Counted from the stretch's first letter, positions 33,723 to 46,090 are shown. The stretch is 64,000 nucleotides of DNA from Shewanella glacialimarina (GCF_020511155.1 NZ_CP041216.1:2728001-2792000), one strand, 5' to 3'. Made by a program: numbers and translations. The notes: a model not told the origin generated them from the letters alone.

Positions 33723-33733
33723 CACATTCATAA

Positions 33734-35215
33734 TTAAAACAAACTAATCCCTTGCTGCCCTTCTTGGGCTAAATAGCGCTTATCTACCCATAATCCGATA
33801 GCGCCAACTAAGACTTCATCATAAAACACTAACGGAATATGCTGGCGACGCCAGGGGGGAATATTGCACTCTTGCCACAGCTTCTTTAGCTCACGTGGTT
33901 TAACGCGTTGTGAACTGGCAAATTGGGGATGGCATTTAATTGAACCTGTAGCACCAAAACGAATGGTCACTTTACTGCTGGTTAATGGTAAAGCGAGTAA
34001 AGGCTTATTAATAAATGTTTCTAGCTTTATAAGGGATTGATGTTGGCCTACATCCATTAGCAACTCGGTCGCATCGCCGTATATAATGCTGATAAAACGA
34101 TCGCTTAGTTGGGCTAATTCTGGCGTATCAAGCTCACCGGTGTTAAGCACATAAGCAACTCCAGCAAAGCGTTTAACTTGATAACTGCCCCATTGAATTG
34201 ACACATTAGCATCGTCTTTGGCAGCTAACAGTTGTGACAACATCTGCTGTAATTGTGCTTGTGACGGTAAGCTAGCCCCACAGTGAAGTAAATATCCGCG
34301 GAACAGTAATGCTTGCCAGGCTTTTGTTAATTGTTCAAAACCTGTGAGCTTAAAGCCACTTGATTCAGTAAGTAATGCATCATCATCGCTTGCTAACACT
34401 AGCCATTGGGGTAAGCGATGACTGACTTCATCATCAATAACTTGCTGTTGCTCGGCGCACAAGGCTGCACTTCTGGCTGCGGTTGTGGCGATACTTGGCC
34501 AGCGTTGTTTTAAGCGTGGGATAATGTCTAGACGCAGAAAATTACGATCATAACTGTCGTCTTGATTACTTTCATCTTCAATATGGGTCAACTGCTGTTG
34601 AAGGGCAAATTGCTCTATTTGATCTCGGCTGATGTCTAATAATGGTCTGACTAACCAAGCTTGCTTATAAGCTTGTATGGCGCCCATTGCACCAAGTCCT
34701 TTAGGGCCTTGGCCGCGCTTTAATGCTAGCAATAGCGTTTCGAGTTGATCATCTTGATGATGGGCGGTAAGTAAAATATCACCTGGATTAAGATAACGGT
34801 CAAATGCTTGATAACGGGCGTCTCGCGCTTGCGCTTCTAAACTTTGCCTTGGGCCTTTATCAACGCTAACGCGCTCAATTTGTACTGGCAATTGGTAATG
34901 CCCTGCGCGGGTTATGCAGTGTTGCACCCAGGTATTGGCATTAGCGCTGAGCCCATGATGTATATGAATAAGTAAACAGGCAATGTGTGGATGTTTGTGT
35001 GCAAAGGCACTCAGTCCACAGGCTAAGACTTCTGAATCAACCCCGCCACTGTAAGCCAGTACTAACTTAGCCGCAGGGTCACCCTGCACTGTCGTCAATT
35101 GATAAAGAGGCATTACCGCTTGTTCTAGCAAGCTCAGTAATTGCTCTTTGGTCATGTGCGCTGAAGCTAAACTATTTGAAGCAGGGTTACTCGAAGCTAA
35201 GTTATTCGCTGTCAT
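33734..35215 (-). CDS. tilS: tRNA(Ile)-lysidine synthase
   Basis: A 493-residue TilS, which converts the wobble C of the CAU-anticodon isoleucine tRNA to lysidine, an essential step for AUA decoding. The PP-loop SGGVDS is at residues 56-61, followed by HHGLSANANTW and DILLTAHHQDDQLETLLLALKRG. The N-terminus has a Ser/Asn-rich extension before Met21; ATG 35215 is kept because nothing better precedes Met21. It is 9 bp after dnaE. Its last 50 bp are duplicated at 31568-31619. Confidence 0.93.
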   Translation of the reverse strand: MTANNLASSNPASNSLASAHMTKEQLLSLLEQAVMPLYQLTTVQGDPAAKLVLAYSGGVDSEVLACGLSAFAHKHPHIACLLIHIHHGLSANANTWVQHCITRAGHYQLPVQIERVSVDKGPRQSLEAQARDARYQAFDRYLNPGDILLTAHHQDDQLETLLLALKRGQGPKGLGAMGAIQAYKQAWLVRPLLDISRDQIEQFALQQQLTHIEDESNQDDSYDRNFLRLDIIPRLKQRWPSIATTAARSAALCAEQQQVIDDEVSHRLPQWLVLASDDDALLTESSGFKLTGFEQLTKAWQALLFRGYLLHCGASLPSQAQLQQMLSQLLAAKDDANVSIQWGSYQVKRFAGVAYVLNTGELDTPELAQLSDRFISIIYGDATELLMDVGQHQSLIKLETFINKPLLALPLTSSKVTIRFGATGSIKCHPQFASSQRVKPRELKKLWQECNIPPWRRQHIPLVFYDEVLVGAIGLWVDKRYLAQEGQQGISLF

Positions 35216-35224
35216 GGTGCACGC

Positions 35225-38200
35225 CTAGTTAAAGACAATTTTAACATTAGTGGAACCCAGTTGTGTTTCTAGGGCCAGCATCAAATCATCTGATGGATTA
35301 ACGCGCCATTCATCACCTAGCACTAACCTTCCTGCAGCTGCATTTTTGGTATAATTTATCACTACTGGCACAGCGCCTGATTTCCACGGCATTAGTATTT
35401 GCTGAAAATTCGTTAACCATTCGGGCGATAATATATCTGCATGGATATTGAGTTCAACCGCTTTAGCAAAATGGCTTCTTGCTTCACCAATTTCAATGAT
35501 ATTACGGCCATTCATGCGATTGCCACCGGCAAAATCATCATAGCTAACATCACCTTCACAGATTAAAATACGATCTTTTTCAAGTAAATGACCGAATTTT
35601 TCAAATGGTTCAGTGAATAACATCACCTCTAAGCGAGCACTTTTATCATCTAATGTCACCAAGCCCATCTTTGAGCCGCGCTTGGTGATCATCACGCGGG
35701 TGGCAACCACTAAACCCGCCACTTTGACCGTTTTACCGCGCTCAGTCGGGTGAATGTCTTTTAAGCGAGCTGAAGTATATTGTTTCAACTCAGCTAAATA
35801 CTGATTAATCGGATGGCCGGTCAAGTACAACCCAAGGGTATCGCGCTCCCCTTCTAACCATATTTTGTCTGGCCAGGGAGTACATTCAACAAAATTTTGC
35901 TTATTATCGTCTGGCTCGTCATTAAGCAAACCAAACATATCATGTTGACCGATTTCTTGCGCTTTCGCGTGTTGCGCTGCTGCGCGAATGGCTTCAGGTA
36001 ATGTGGCCATCATTGAGGCACGATGCGGGCCAAGGTCATCTAATGCACCGGCACAAATCAGTTTTTCGATAACCCGTTTATTGAGTTTTTTTAGATCGAT
36101 ACGGGCACAAAAATCAAATAAATCGATAAAAGGTCCATCTTTGCGCGCTTCAAGAATAGAATCGACTGGGCCTTCACCCACGCCTTTAATCGCACCTATG
36201 CCATACACAATATTTAAGTCATCATCAACGGTGAACTTGAATTGACCTTTGTTCACATCGGGCGGAATAAGCGGTAATCCCATGCGCTCGCATTCATCGA
36301 CCAAGGTAACAATTTTATCTGTGTTATCCATATCAGCCGACATTACCGCGGCCATAAATTGCGCTGGATAATGGGTTTTAAGCCACAATGTTTGGTAAGA
36401 AACTAATGCGTAAGCAGCAGAATGCGATTTGTTAAAACCATAACCGGCGAACTTTTCAACCAAGTCGAAAATTTTCATCGACAAGTCGCCGTCAACGCCG
36501 TTATTAATCGCACCTTCTTTGAACGTGCCACGCTGCTTAGCCATTTCTTCAGGCTTTTTCTTACCCATAGCTCGGCGAAGCATGTCCGCGCCGCCTAGGG
36601 TATAACCCGACAGCACCTGGGCAATCTGCATTACCTGCTCTTGATACAAGATAATGCCGTAGGTCGGTGACAGTAATTCTCTTAACGATTCATGCTGATA
36701 TTCAGCATCGGGATAAGATACGGCTTCACGACCATGTTTACGTTCGATAAAGTTATCTACCATGCCTGATTGCAAAGGCCCTGGGCGGAAAAGGGCTACC
36801 AGTGCAATCATGTCTTCAAAACAATCGGGCTGTAGACGTTTAATCAGATCTTTCATGCCGCGAGATTCTAACTGGAATACTGCGGTGGTTTCATAACGTT
36901 GTAGTAATTTAAAGCAAGCGGGATCGGCCAGCGGAATCGCTTCGATGCGAACCGGTTCTTTACCTTGTTTGGCTAAGCGCGGATTGATCATCTGCAATGC
37001 CCAGTCAATAATGGTTAAAGTACGTAACCCCAAGAAGTCGAACTTAACTAAACCGGCGGTTTCTACGTCATTTTTATCAAACTGAGTGACCGGGTTTAAG
37101 CCTTCTGCATCACAATATAGTGGCGCAAAGTCCGTTATACGAGTCGGCGCAATAACCACACCACCGGCATGCTTACCAGCGTTACGCGTCACACCTTCTA
37201 AGCGGCGACACATGTCGATAAGCTCTTTGACATCTTCATCAGCGGCGTAGGCTTCAGGCAGCGCAGGTTCCACCTCAAACGCTTTAGCCAGTGTCATGCC
37301 GGGTTCTGCGGGGATCATCTTAGTTAGACGTTCAACAAACCCATATGGATGACCTAATACACGGCCAACATCGCGTACAACCGCTTTAGCCGCCATAGTA
37401 CCAAAGGTAATAATTTGCGATACCGCTTCACGGCCATACAGCTCGGCTACATGGTCGATAACCTCATCGCGGCGATCCATACAAAAATCGACGTCGAAAT
37501 CGGGCATGGATACACGTTCAGGGTTTAAGAAACGCTCGAACAGTAAATCATATTCAAGGGGATCTAAATCAGTAATTTTAAGCGCATAAGCGACTAACGA
37601 TCCCGCACCTGAACCACGACCAGGGCCTACGGGAATGCCTTGATCTTTACCCCATTGAATAAACTCCATCACAATTAAGAAATAACCCGGGAATCCCATT
37701 TGGTTGATGACTTTAAGCTCAATTTCTAGGCGCTCATCGTACTCAGGCCTTCTTTGGGCTCTCACGGTTGGATCTGGAAATAAAAACTCAAGACGCTCTT
37801 CTAAGCCTTTAACTGACGCGGCAACCAAGAAGTCTTCTATTGATAGGTCGCCCGTTGGAAAGTTCGGCAGAAAGTATTCATATAATCGAATGGTGACGTT
37901 ACAGCGTTTGGCTATTTCGACACTATTGCTAATCGCTGAAGGAATATCTTTAAAAAGCTCACACATTTCATCTTCGCTGCGAAGATACTGGGCGTTACTG
38001 TAGGTTTTAGGGCGTCTAGGGTCTACTAGGGTATAGCCATCGTGAATAGCGACGCGAATTTCATGCGCTTCAAAATCATCGGCTTTTAAAAACACCACCT
38101 GGTTGGTAGCAACAACAGGAATGCCTGTCTTGGCGGCAAGTTCAACCGCCATGTGTAGATAGCGCTCTTCGTCTGCACGGTCGGTGCGAATGAGTTCAAG

Positions 38201-38701
38201 AAAATAGCGATCACTAAAATGCGTTTGATAAAAGTTTACGAGGTCGTCAACTTGGCCTTGGTTGCCTTTTAATAAAGCTTTACCTATATCGCCTTCTTTG
38301 GCACCCGATAAAAGCAAAATCCCTTTGTTATAGGTCACAAGCCAGTCTTGATCGATAACGACTCGACCATCAACTTGACCGCGAAGATAGGCTTCACTGA
38401 TTAACTGGGTGAGGTTTTGGTAACCGTCGTTATCCATTGCAATAATGGTAAGTGCACATAATTCTTTTTCAAAACCAGGCACACGCATCCAAAAGTCAGC
38501 ACCGACAATAGGTTTAATACCCACTGCATGTGCGCCACCATAAAACTTCACTAAACCACAAAAGTTGTTTTGATCTGTCAATGCGATCGCGGCCATCCCC
38601 TGCGCTTCTGCTGCTGCTAAGATAGGTTTCACCTTAGCGACACCATCTGTCATGGAATAGTCACTGTGGACACGCAAATGCACAAAACGAGGATCGGACA
38701 T
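35225..38701 (-). CDS. dnaE: DNA polymerase III alpha subunit
   Basis: A 1158-residue replicative polymerase. The PHP domain starts [15 protein letters not shown], the catalytic centre contains [15 protein letters not shown] (about 400-415) and the C-terminal OB fold ([28 protein letters not shown]) is present. The frame extends 14 codons upstream to 38743, but the family starts MS(D/E)PRFVHLR, so I use ATG 38701. It lies 198 bp downstream of rnhB and just before tilS. In enteric bacteria accA follows dnaE; it is not here. Confidence 0.95.
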   Translation of the reverse strand: MSDPRFVHLRVHSDYSMTDGVAKVKPILAAAEAQGMAAIALTDQNNFCGLVKFYGGAHAVGIKPIVGADFWMRVPGFEKELCALTIIAMDNDGYQNLTQLISEAYLRGQVDGRVVIDQDWLVTYNKGILLLSGAKEGDIGKALLKGNQGQVDDLVNFYQTHFSDRYFLELIRTDRADEERYLHMAVELAAKTGIPVVATNQVVFLKADDFEAHEIRVAIHDGYTLVDPRRPKTYSNAQYLRSEDEMCELFKDIPSAISNSVEIAKRCNVTIRLYEYFLPNFPTGDLSIEDFLVAASVKGLEERLEFLFPDPTVRAQRRPEYDERLEIELKVINQMGFPGYFLIVMEFIQWGKDQGIPVGPGRGSGAGSLVAYALKITDLDPLEYDLLFERFLNPERVSMPDFDVDFCMDRRDEVIDHVAELYGREAVSQIITFGTMAAKAVVRDVGRVLGHPYGFVERLTKMIPAEPGMTLAKAFEVEPALPEAYAADEDVKELIDMCRRLEGVTRNAGKHAGGVVIAPTRITDFAPLYCDAEGLNPVTQFDKNDVETAGLVKFDFLGLRTLTIIDWALQMINPRLAKQGKEPVRIEAIPLADPACFKLLQRYETTAVFQLESRGMKDLIKRLQPDCFEDMIALVALFRPGPLQSGMVDNFIERKHGREAVSYPDAEYQHESLRELLSPTYGIILYQEQVMQIAQVLSGYTLGGADMLRRAMGKKKPEEMAKQRGTFKEGAINNGVDGDLSMKIFDLVEKFAGYGFNKSHSAAYALVSYQTLWLKTHYPAQFMAAVMSADMDNTDKIVTLVDECERMGLPLIPPDVNKGQFKFTVDDDLNIVYGIGAIKGVGEGPVDSILEARKDGPFIDLFDFCARIDLKKLNKRVIEKLICAGALDDLGPHRASMMATLPEAIRAAAQHAKAQEIGQHDMFGLLNDEPDDNKQNFVECTPWPDKIWLEGERDTLGLYLTGHPINQYLAELKQYTSARLKDIHPTERGKTVKVAGLVVATRVMITKRGSKMGLVTLDDKSARLEVMLFTEPFEKFGHLLEKDRILICEGDVSYDDFAGGNRMNGRNIIEIGEARSHFAKAVELNIHADILSPEWLTNFQQILMPWKSGAVPVVINYTKNAAAGRLVLGDEWRVNPSDDLMLALETQLGSTNVKIVFN

Positions 38702-38898
38702 AAATAAAATTCTTATTTTTCGAAGGAAAAAAGATACAAACAATGCAGTTGAAATTATTAATCACACTAGCAAACATTCACATTACAGCCAATGCTTATT
38801 CAATCGTGGAACTATCGAGATTAACACCTAGAAATAAAGACGGCTAAGATTTAAATGGCTTCATAGCGGTATGATTTAAAAAATTAGCATCTAGGTAA

Positions 38899-39534
38899 TT
38901 ACTTTGCCGTGTTAGCTAAACATTCTGCAACCGGTTTAAAGCTTTTTCGATGTTCATCTATGGCACCGAACTGTGCAAGTGCTTCAAAATGTGCTTTTGT
39001 AGGATAGCCCTTATGCTTAGCAAACCCGTATTGAGGATACTTGGCATCAAGCTCATCCATCTCTTTATCTCGGGTCACTTTAGCAATAATGGATGCTGCA
39101 CTGATTGCAGCAACTAAGCCATCGCCTTTAATAATCGCATGGGCAACAATGCCAAAATCAGGTACGCGATTACCATCGACTAATACCCGTTCAGGTACAA
39201 TAGCCAAGCCAGCAACAGCACGTTGCATGGCTAACATGGTCGCTTGTAAAATATTAATTTGATCAATTTCGGTCGGAGTTGCCCGGCCAACACTGACCGC
39301 AAGCGCATTGGCTATAATATCTTGATACAGTGAGTTGCGCCGTTTTTCAGTCAATTTTTTAGAATCGTTTAAACCAATTATGGGTTTAGTGGGGTCTAAA
39401 ATAACCGCGGCGGTAACCACATCTCCCACTAAAGGACCGCGACCAACTTCATCAACACCGGCGACAATACCCTCTGAAATTATCGCCACTTGCTCTGGGG
39501 TGATCTGTTTTATCACTTGCGGTAATGTCGACAT
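38899..39534 (-). CDS. rnhB: Ribonuclease HII
   Basis: A 211-residue RNase HII that removes ribonucleotides and RNA primers from DNA. The catalytic acids are in [15 protein letters not shown] (Asp28, Glu29), with the later DGNRVPD and [14 protein letters not shown] blocks. Length is normal. It follows lpxB by 32 bp in the lipid A cluster, the usual gammaproteobacterial order. Confidence 0.95.
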   Translation of the reverse strand: MSTLPQVIKQITPEQVAIISEGIVAGVDEVGRGPLVGDVVTAAVILDPTKPIIGLNDSKKLTEKRRNSLYQDIIANALAVSVGRATPTEIDQINILQATMLAMQRAVAGLAIVPERVLVDGNRVPDFGIVAHAIIKGDGLVAAISAASIIAKVTRDKEMDELDAKYPQYGFAKHKGYPTKAHFEALAQFGAIDEHRKSFKPVAECLANTAK

Positions 39535-39566
39535 ATTTGGTTATCCTACTCGTTAGCCTCAACAGA

Positions 39567-40715
39567 TTACTGCGTTGGCAATAAGGCCACTACAGCATCG
39601 GCAGCACGTTCGCTGGCGTTACATTTAAGTAATTGATGTAACTGCTCAAATTTTTCATTCAGTGGCGCAAAATCTTGATTAAGTTGCTTAATCACCGCAT
39701 CTGCAATTAACTGCGGCTGGCAATTAGCTTGCATTAATTCAGGCACGATCGTTTCGTTAGCCAGTAAGTTAGGCAGCGAATAGTTTTTGATTTTCATCAT
39801 GCGAATAGCAATGGCATAAGTAATAGGGCTAACGCGGTAAGACACCACCATAGGGCGCTTGACCAACATAGCTTCTAATGTCGCGGTACCTGATGCTAAT
39901 AAAATGCAATCAGCCGCAGCCATCACTTCCCTTGAATGCCCCTCAATAAGTTCAACCTCTAAATCTGGCGCATGTTCAGCCAATGCGGCTAAAAACTGTT
40001 GCCGACGCGCTTCATTAACTAATGGGGTGACAAACTTTATATCGGGAAAATGCTGTTTAACTAACATTGCCGCTTTAACGAATGGCTCAGCGAGTTGCTT
40101 TAACTCCCCTCCACGAGATCCGGGTAAAACCGCCAAATACTCTGCATCAGGATCTAAATTAAGTAACTTACGTGCTGACGCTTTATCGCTTTTGAGCGGA
40201 ATATCATCCGCTAAAGTATGGCCAACAAAAGTACAAGGTACGTTATGTTCATCATAAAAGGCTTTTTCAAATGGCAGTAAAGAGAGCACCATATTGGTGG
40301 CTTTGGCGATTTTAAAAATCCGCTTAGGACGCCATGCCCACACCGAAGGGCTAACATAGTGAACCGTTTTGATACCTTTATTCTTAAGTTTGAGCTCAAG
40401 GCCAATATTAAAATCAGGTGCATCAATACCAATAAAGCAATCAGGCTTAATGGATGTGATTTTATCTATCAAGGTGGCACGTACTTTCAGTAGCCGTGGC
40501 AAGCGCGATAGCACTTCAACAATGCCCATCACCGCTAATTCCTCTATCGAAAACCAAGACTGGAAGCCTAATTTTTCCATACGAGGCCCACCAATGCCAA
40601 CAAACTGTGCATCGGGGTAGCGTTGCTGTAGTGATTTTATTAAACCAGCACCTAAAATATCGCCGGAGATTTCTCCGGCGACCATGGCAAATATACGGGG
40701 TTTTGAATCGTTCAT
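39567..40715 (-). CDS. lpxB: Lipid-A-disaccharide synthase
   Basis: A 382-residue glycosyltransferase (GT19) that joins UDP-diacylglucosamine and lipid X into the lipid A disaccharide at the inner membrane. [19 protein letters not shown] at the N-terminus, [31 protein letters not shown] and LPGSRGGEL are family blocks. It is 8 bp downstream of lpxA in the same transcript. Confidence 0.96.
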   Translation of the reverse strand: MNDSKPRIFAMVAGEISGDILGAGLIKSLQQRYPDAQFVGIGGPRMEKLGFQSWFSIEELAVMGIVEVLSRLPRLLKVRATLIDKITSIKPDCFIGIDAPDFNIGLELKLKNKGIKTVHYVSPSVWAWRPKRIFKIAKATNMVLSLLPFEKAFYDEHNVPCTFVGHTLADDIPLKSDKASARKLLNLDPDAEYLAVLPGSRGGELKQLAEPFVKAAMLVKQHFPDIKFVTPLVNEARRQQFLAALAEHAPDLEVELIEGHSREVMAAADCILLASGTATLEAMLVKRPMVVSYRVSPITYAIAIRMMKIKNYSLPNLLANETIVPELMQANCQPQLIADAVIKQLNQDFAPLNEKFEQLHQLLKCNASERAADAVVALLPTQ

Positions 40716-40723
40716 TAGATCAC

Positions 40724-41494
40724 TTAACGAATAATGCCACGGGAAGAGTTAGTAATAAAATCAACCATGGCTTGAACATGGGGGTCATTGTCAGCATCAG
40801 GTTTTATTTCAGCTAATGCTTCTTCAAGGGTTAAATTTTTACGATATAAGGCTTTATAAGTACGACGGATAGCATGTTGGGTTTCTTTGCTAAAGCCACG
40901 ACGTTTTAAGCCTTCAACATTTAATCCACGTGGTATAGCTGGGCTACCTGCGGCCATTACAAAAGGCGGCACATCTTGAAAAATAGTTGATGAGCCAGCG
41001 GTAAATGCATGAGCGCCAATGTGCACAAATTGATGCACGCCGGTCATTCCACCTAAAATAACATGATCATGTACGTGGACATGGCCTGCTATAGAGGCGT
41101 TATTAGCCATGATGACATGGTTACCGACCACACAGTCATGTGCGACATGCACATAAGCCATTAACAAGTTATTTGACCCTATGCGAGTCTCGCTATTATC
41201 TTGTACTGTACCACGATGGATGGTGACAGATTCACGGATAATATTGTTGTCACCCATGATTAAACGAGTCGGTTCGCCTGCATATTTTTTATCTTGGCAT
41301 TCTTCACCTACAGAGGCGAATTGAAAGATACGGTTACCTTTACCGATAACCGATGGGCCTTTGATAACAACATGCGAACTAATCCAAGTATCATCGCCGA
41401 TTTCTACATCTGCGCCGATATAACTCCAAGGTCCAATGGTGACATTGTTACCAATTTTGGCGTCTGGATGAACGAAAGCTAATTTATCTATCAC
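40724..41494 (-). CDS. lpxA: UDP-N-acetylglucosamine acyltransferase
   Basis: A 256-residue left-handed beta-helix acyltransferase, first enzyme of lipid A synthesis. Hexapeptide repeats fill residues 1-190; the catalytic His is in [15 protein letters not shown] choose GTG 41494 (reading [14 protein letters not shown], as in the family) over an ATG eight codons upstream, because this start overlaps the fabZ stop in a GTGA arrangement typical of coupled genes. Confidence 0.95.
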   Translation of the reverse strand: MIDKLAFVHPDAKIGNNVTIGPWSYIGADVEIGDDTWISSHVVIKGPSVIGKGNRIFQFASVGEECQDKKYAGEPTRLIMGDNNIIRESVTIHRGTVQDNSETRIGSNNLLMAYVHVAHDCVVGNHVIMANNASIAGHVHVHDHVILGGMTGVHQFVHIGAHAFTAGSSTIFQDVPPFVMAAGSPAIPRGLNVEGLKRRGFSKETQHAIRRTYKALYRKNLTLEEALAEIKPDADNDPHVQAMVDFITNSSRGIIR

Positions 41495-41952
41495 GTTTGA
41501 ATCTCTCTTCGGGCACACATAATTTCAGCAGAACACACCACGACGCCATCAACGCGTGCTTCTCCTTCAAATACACCAATTCCACGGCGCTCTTTAATCA
41601 TCTTCACATGGAAATGGATTTGATCTCCGGGCTCAACAACACGTTTAAAACGTGCTTTGTCGATACCTGCAAAGTAATACAACACATTAGGTGATGGCTC
41701 TGTACTCATGGTTTTAAATGCTAATAGGCCTGTGGCCTGCGCCATAGCCTCTAAAATCAATACACCTGGCATAACAGGTGCTACAGGAAAATGACCTTGA
41801 AAAAATGGTTCATTTATTGTCACGTTTTTCATCGCGTGTAAATAGTCACCAACGGCGTAATCTAACACCCGGTCAATCAATAAAAATGGATATCTATGGG
41901 GAAGATATTTAAGGATTTCTTTAATATCCATTGTGTTTAATTCGTTCGACAC
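41491..41952 (-). CDS. fabZ: 3-hydroxyacyl-ACP dehydratase
   Basis: A 153-residue hot-dog-fold dehydratase of fatty acid elongation. [16 protein letters not shown] carries the catalytic His and [23 protein letters not shown] the catalytic Glu region. The frame continues 32 codons further upstream, but the family begins shortly before MDIKEIL and GTG 41952 has a good AAGGAAA ribosome site. It overlaps lpxA by 4 bp. Confidence 0.95.
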   Translation of the reverse strand: MSNELNTMDIKEILKYLPHRYPFLLIDRVLDYAVGDYLHAMKNVTINEPFFQGHFPVAPVMPGVLILEAMAQATGLLAFKTMSTEPSPNVLYYFAGIDKARFKRVVEPGDQIHFHVKMIKERRGIGVFEGEARVDGVVVCSAEIMCARREIQT

Positions 41953-42001
41953 TCTTGTTTCCTTAACAGGTTCAATGAGAGGTTTAGTATGACAGTTAAT
42001 C

Positions 42002-43018
42002 TTATTTTTGCGTATTCTCAAGTTGTTTAACTCGAGCAAACAATTCATCTAGTTGGCGGAAGCGCACGGTATTGCGTCGCCATAACTTGTTTTCCATTGC
42101 TATAGTAGCAGAAGAATATATGCCTTTTTCACGGATAACACTGGTCACATTAGTACCACCCGAGATATGCACTCCATCAGCGATACTGATATGGCCAGAA
42201 ACACCACAACCACCACCAATAATACAATACTTACCAATTGTCGAACTACCGGCAACAATTGTTCCGCCAGCAATAGCCGTGTTTTGACCAATCACCACGT
42301 TATGGGCAATTTGAACTTGGTTGTCAATAATAACACCGTCATGAATCTCAGTGTGCGATAACGCACCTCGGTCAACACTGGTAGAAGCACCTATTTCAAC
42401 ACGATTACCAATTCTAACCCCCCCTGTTTGAGGGATTTTTATCCAATTACCATTCTCGTTGGCATAACCAAAGCCATCAGAGCCAATAACCGATGCGGAA
42501 TGAATAGTACAGTCGGTACCAATATGGACATTATGGTATAGAGTCACATTAGCCCATAAGCAGCTATTTTGACCAATAATGCTAGACTCGCCAACCACAG
42601 AGCCAGGACCTATTTGCACATTATCACTTAAAATAACATTGGCACCAATCACAGCATTTGCGCCAATTGACACATTTTCACCGAGTTTAGCACTCGCATC
42701 TATTTGTGCACTTGGATGAATACCAACAGCCGCTTTGGGCGAGGTATCAAGTAATTGTGCCACACGCGCAAAACCGACATAAGGGTCAGCAACAATAATT
42801 GCTGTCCCTTTATAATCTGCTGCGTCTTTTTCAGTAAGCAATACCGCACTCGCTTGAGTTGCCTCAAGTTGAGCACGGTACTTACTGTTGGCTAGAAAAG
42901 ATAATTGGCCTTCTATTGCATCTTCTAAAGTGGCAACACTCATCACAATTTGGGTATCATCACCGCGAATTGTGGCATTTAGCAGTTGGCCAATTTCTTT
43001 TAAAGTCACTTGTTGCAT
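42002..43018 (-). CDS. lpxD: UDP-3-O-(3-hydroxyacyl)glucosamine N-acyltransferase
   Basis: A 338-residue acyltransferase of lipid A synthesis with an N-terminal uridine-binding domain (about 1-100) and a left-handed beta-helix (about 105-290) followed by a helical tail. The catalytic His lies in the [16 protein letters not shown] repeat. Gap to fabZ is 49 bp, to skp 25 bp. Confidence 0.95.
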   Translation of the reverse strand: MQQVTLKEIGQLLNATIRGDDTQIVMSVATLEDAIEGQLSFLANSKYRAQLEATQASAVLLTEKDAADYKGTAIIVADPYVGFARVAQLLDTSPKAAVGIHPSAQIDASAKLGENVSIGANAVIGANVILSDNVQIGPGSVVGESSIIGQNSCLWANVTLYHNVHIGTDCTIHSASVIGSDGFGYANENGNWIKIPQTGGVRIGNRVEIGASTSVDRGALSHTEIHDGVIIDNQVQIAHNVVIGQNTAIAGGTIVAGSSTIGKYCIIGGGCGVSGHISIADGVHISGGTNVTSVIREKGIYSSATIAMENKLWRRNTVRFRQLDELFARVKQLENTQK

Positions 43019-43043
43019 AGTGTTTCTCGCCTCAAATTCGGGC

Positions 43044-43550
43044 TTATTTACCTTTACTTAACGCTTCAACCACTTTACCGCTAATATCAGCGTCTGGCTT
43101 AACAAAAATAACTGCACCACGTTGTAATACCATGTCATATTTTTCTTTCTCAGCAATGGTATTAATCGCTTTTTGAACTTGTACTAACAGTTTATTTTGC
43201 TCTTCACCCTGACGACGACGCATGTCTTCGTCAAGTGCTTTACCTTTTAATTGAAATTCAGACTTTAGCGATTCCATTTTACGAACCATGTCAGTCTTTT
43301 GAGTTTCACTCATTAACGCACCATCACGTTGCTGCTTTTCAACCAATGAACGCATTTCTTCCTGCATTTTTTGGACTTGAGCAACACGATCACCAAATTC
43401 AGCTTTTAATGATTTTGAGATTTGTTCACGTTGTGGCAATTGTTCAAATACTTCGCCCATATCCACTACAGCAATGTTTTCAGCATGCGCCATGATTGGT
43501 GCAGCTAAAAAAGCTAATGTCACTAATGCGCGATTTACCATCTTTTTCAA
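43044..43550 (-). CDS. skp: Periplasmic chaperone Skp (OmpH)
   Basis: A 168-residue precursor with a signal peptide (about 1-23, ending MAHAEN) and a long helical coiled-coil body rich in Lys, Glu and Gln that forms the tentacles holding unfolded outer-membrane proteins. It is placed between bamA and lpxD as in most gammaproteobacteria and works with BamA in the periplasm. Confidence 0.94.
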   Translation of the reverse strand: MKKMVNRALVTLAFLAAPIMAHAENIAVVDMGEVFEQLPQREQISKSLKAEFGDRVAQVQKMQEEMRSLVEKQQRDGALMSETQKTDMVRKMESLKSEFQLKGKALDEDMRRRQGEEQNKLLVQVQKAINTIAEKEKYDMVLQRGAVIFVKPDADISGKVVEALSKGK

Positions 43551-43606
43551 AGTAGACTCCTTGTTAATAAATACTTGTTCAGCAAAGTCTGCTGAGTTTA
43601 TTTGTT

Positions 43607-46090
43607 TTAGAACGTTTTGCCAATATTGAACGAGAAAATCTCTGTTTCATCATCTTCGTATTCTTTAAGCGGCCATGCCAAACTAAAGACCATTGGGCCC
43701 ATAGGAGACAGCCATTGCACACTCATACCCCATGAAGCACGAATACGCGCTGGATCACTATAGTCTTCAAGTTTACTAAATTCTTCCGATGGAAGAGTTC
43801 GGTAAGATTCATAATCAAACTCGGTATCCCACACGTTACCAGCATCAACAAAGAAACTGGTACGCACAGAATTGGTATAAGCTTCATCGAGGAATGGAGT
43901 AGGAACAATTAACTCCATACTGGCTGTTGCGATAGCATTACCACCGATAGAGCGACCCTGACTAACCTGAATTTGATTAGGCTCTCCAGGTAGGCTACAA
44001 CCATCACCTGAAGCATCTGGAGCACATGGCTCACTGCCACGAACTAAATAGAATGATCTAGGACCAACAGAGTTGGATTTAAAACCACGCAATGAGCTAC
44101 TGCCACCTGAGTAGTAGTTTTCCCAAAACGGTAAAATTTGATCGTTATCATTAAACTGACCAAAGCCATTGGCATAACCCAGACGTGCACGAGTCAAAAA
44201 GACAAAACTGTGGGTACGCGTTAATGGGAAGTAGAAGTTAGTATCAAAGTCTGTTTTAAAATATTGTAGATCAGACCCAGGTACCGTCATTTTACCATTC
44301 AAACGCTGTGACGAACCATCCGTTGGGAAGGTGCCGCGGTTTAAGGTACTTCTAGACCAACCACCATTAAAGTCGAAGTTATCAAATGCTAAATCGGCAT
44401 TTGGATCTTCTTTATCACGATACACATTATAAAAACGCAACGCCTGCTCGTAGGCAGAAATTTCAGAAATGGCATTGTGACGATATCCAACACCACCGTT
44501 TAAGCGATTATATTCATTTATAGGAAAACCAGAATTTAATGCCACACCATAAGAGTTATTCTTATAGCGTTCTAAGTTAGCTTCATTTGCATCAAATTCG
44601 CTCCAGTAAACACTGCCACCTAAACTCACAGCATCTTTAGTAAAATAAGGGTCAGTAAAAGAGAGGTTTGCACTCTTAGAATACTTGTTGGTGTTAATGC
44701 TAATACCAGCCTGGTTACCTGTGCCTAAGAAGTTGTTTTGCTCAACACCAAACTGCAAGCTAACACCAGATTCAGTACCATAACCGACACCAGCATTAAA
44801 GGAACCTGATGGCTGCTCTTTCACCGACACAGCAACATCGACCAAATCATCACTGCCAGGGACTTGTATTGTCTCAGTATCAACTGTCTCGAAATAACCT
44901 AAACGGTTTAAACGAGCTTTGGACTGCTCAATTTGAGCAGAATTCAACCAAGCACCTTCCATTTGGCGTAATTCACGGCGCATAACTTCATCTTTAGTAA
45001 CAGCGTTCCCAGTAAAATTAATACTGCGAACATATACACGTTTACCCGGATCAATATTAACGTTTAAGACGACTTCTTTATTTTCATCGTCAATTTCTGG
45101 GTATATTTTCACTTCAGGATAAGCATAACCAAAACGGCCAAGGTACTTGCTATACATTTCTTCGGTGAATGTGACATCCGCACCGTTATACATACTGCCA
45201 GCTTTAAGCGGCAATATTGCATTCATTAGCTCTTCTCGACCCATTAAATCGCCGGTGAGATTGACCTCTTTAATTTTATATTTTTCGCCTTCATCGACGT
45301 TGATCGTAATGTAGAGTCCTTTACGGTCAGGAGTCATAGCAACTTGCGTTGAGGTCACATCAAAACGAATATAACCTTGATTGTGGTAATAAGTTTTAAT
45401 GGTTTCTAAGTCAGCTTGTAACTTTTGTTTTTGATAGCGACGTTCACCAAACACATCCCACCATGCAACAAAGTCTTTCAACTCAAGCATGCTAATCAAT
45501 TCAGAGTCAGTGAAAACCGTGTTACCAACCACGTTAATTTGACGAATTTCAGCCGCTAAACCTTCGGTAAAGTTAAACTGCAACTCCACTCTATTACGCG
45601 GTAAGTTAACAATTTGAGCTTCAACTTTTGCGCCGTACTTACCGACACCATAGTAGAAATCTTGTAAGCCCTTTTCGATGCCTGATAACATTGTGCGGTC
45701 TAAAGACTCACCAATTTTGACACCAGAACCATCAAGACTCTCTTGAAGCTGCTCATCTTTAATATCTTTGTTACCTTCAAACGTCACCGCACTAATCGTC
45801 GGGCGCTCTTTAACGGTAACGTACAACACGCCATTTTCATGACTGACATTAATGGTTTCGAAATTAGTCGAACCATATAAGCTTTTTATCGCCTGTTGTA
45901 TTTTAACTTGATCAACTGTGTCACCGACTTTAACCGGTAAGTTTAACAATGCAGCTCCTAATGCTACACGCTGTAGACCTTCAACTTGAATGTCTGTGAC
46001 TTCAAATGGTTGGAATGTATTTGCCCAACCGCTTCCCGCATAAGACGCACCGACGAATAACATCGAGGCAAAAATTTTATTCAATCTCAT
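43607..46090 (-). CDS. bamA: Outer membrane protein assembly factor BamA
   Basis: An 827-residue Omp85 protein: signal peptide about 1-23, five POTRA domains (about 25-420) and a 16-strand barrel to the C-terminal Phe (FNIGKTF). The conserved loop-6 motif SLRGF is followed by a loop with two cysteines (SEPCAPDASGDGCSL), positioned like the Cys pair of the enteric protein. It inserts beta-barrels into the outer membrane and is downstream of rseP. Confidence 0.97.
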   Translation of the reverse strand: MRLNKIFASMLFVGASYAGSGWANTFQPFEVTDIQVEGLQRVALGAALLNLPVKVGDTVDQVKIQQAIKSLYGSTNFETINVSHENGVLYVTVKERPTISAVTFEGNKDIKDEQLQESLDGSGVKIGESLDRTMLSGIEKGLQDFYYGVGKYGAKVEAQIVNLPRNRVELQFNFTEGLAAEIRQINVVGNTVFTDSELISMLELKDFVAWWDVFGERRYQKQKLQADLETIKTYYHNQGYIRFDVTSTQVAMTPDRKGLYITINVDEGEKYKIKEVNLTGDLMGREELMNAILPLKAGSMYNGADVTFTEEMYSKYLGRFGYAYPEVKIYPEIDDENKEVVLNVNIDPGKRVYVRSINFTGNAVTKDEVMRRELRQMEGAWLNSAQIEQSKARLNRLGYFETVDTETIQVPGSDDLVDVAVSVKEQPSGSFNAGVGYGTESGVSLQFGVEQNNFLGTGNQAGISINTNKYSKSANLSFTDPYFTKDAVSLGGSVYWSEFDANEANLERYKNNSYGVALNSGFPINEYNRLNGGVGYRHNAISEISAYEQALRFYNVYRDKEDPNADLAFDNFDFNGGWSRSTLNRGTFPTDGSSQRLNGKMTVPGSDLQYFKTDFDTNFYFPLTRTHSFVFLTRARLGYANGFGQFNDNDQILPFWENYYSGGSSSLRGFKSNSVGPRSFYLVRGSEPCAPDASGDGCSLPGEPNQIQVSQGRSIGGNAIATASMELIVPTPFLDEAYTNSVRTSFFVDAGNVWDTEFDYESYRTLPSEEFSKLEDYSDPARIRASWGMSVQWLSPMGPMVFSLAWPLKEYEDDETEIFSFNIGKTF

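Larger units (their letters stand above)
32981..33733. other. Gap downstream of the DUF5694 gene
   Basis: No gene found. It contains a MITE-like element (33204-33409) and repeat copy 3 (33642-33722). The stretches 32981-33203 and 33410-33641 show nothing I can identify. Confidence 0.5.

Noticed and set aside
41953..42048. 32-residue N-terminal extension of FabZ
   Set aside because: Not family-like, overlaps the end of lpxD, and a good ribosome site serves GTG 41952.
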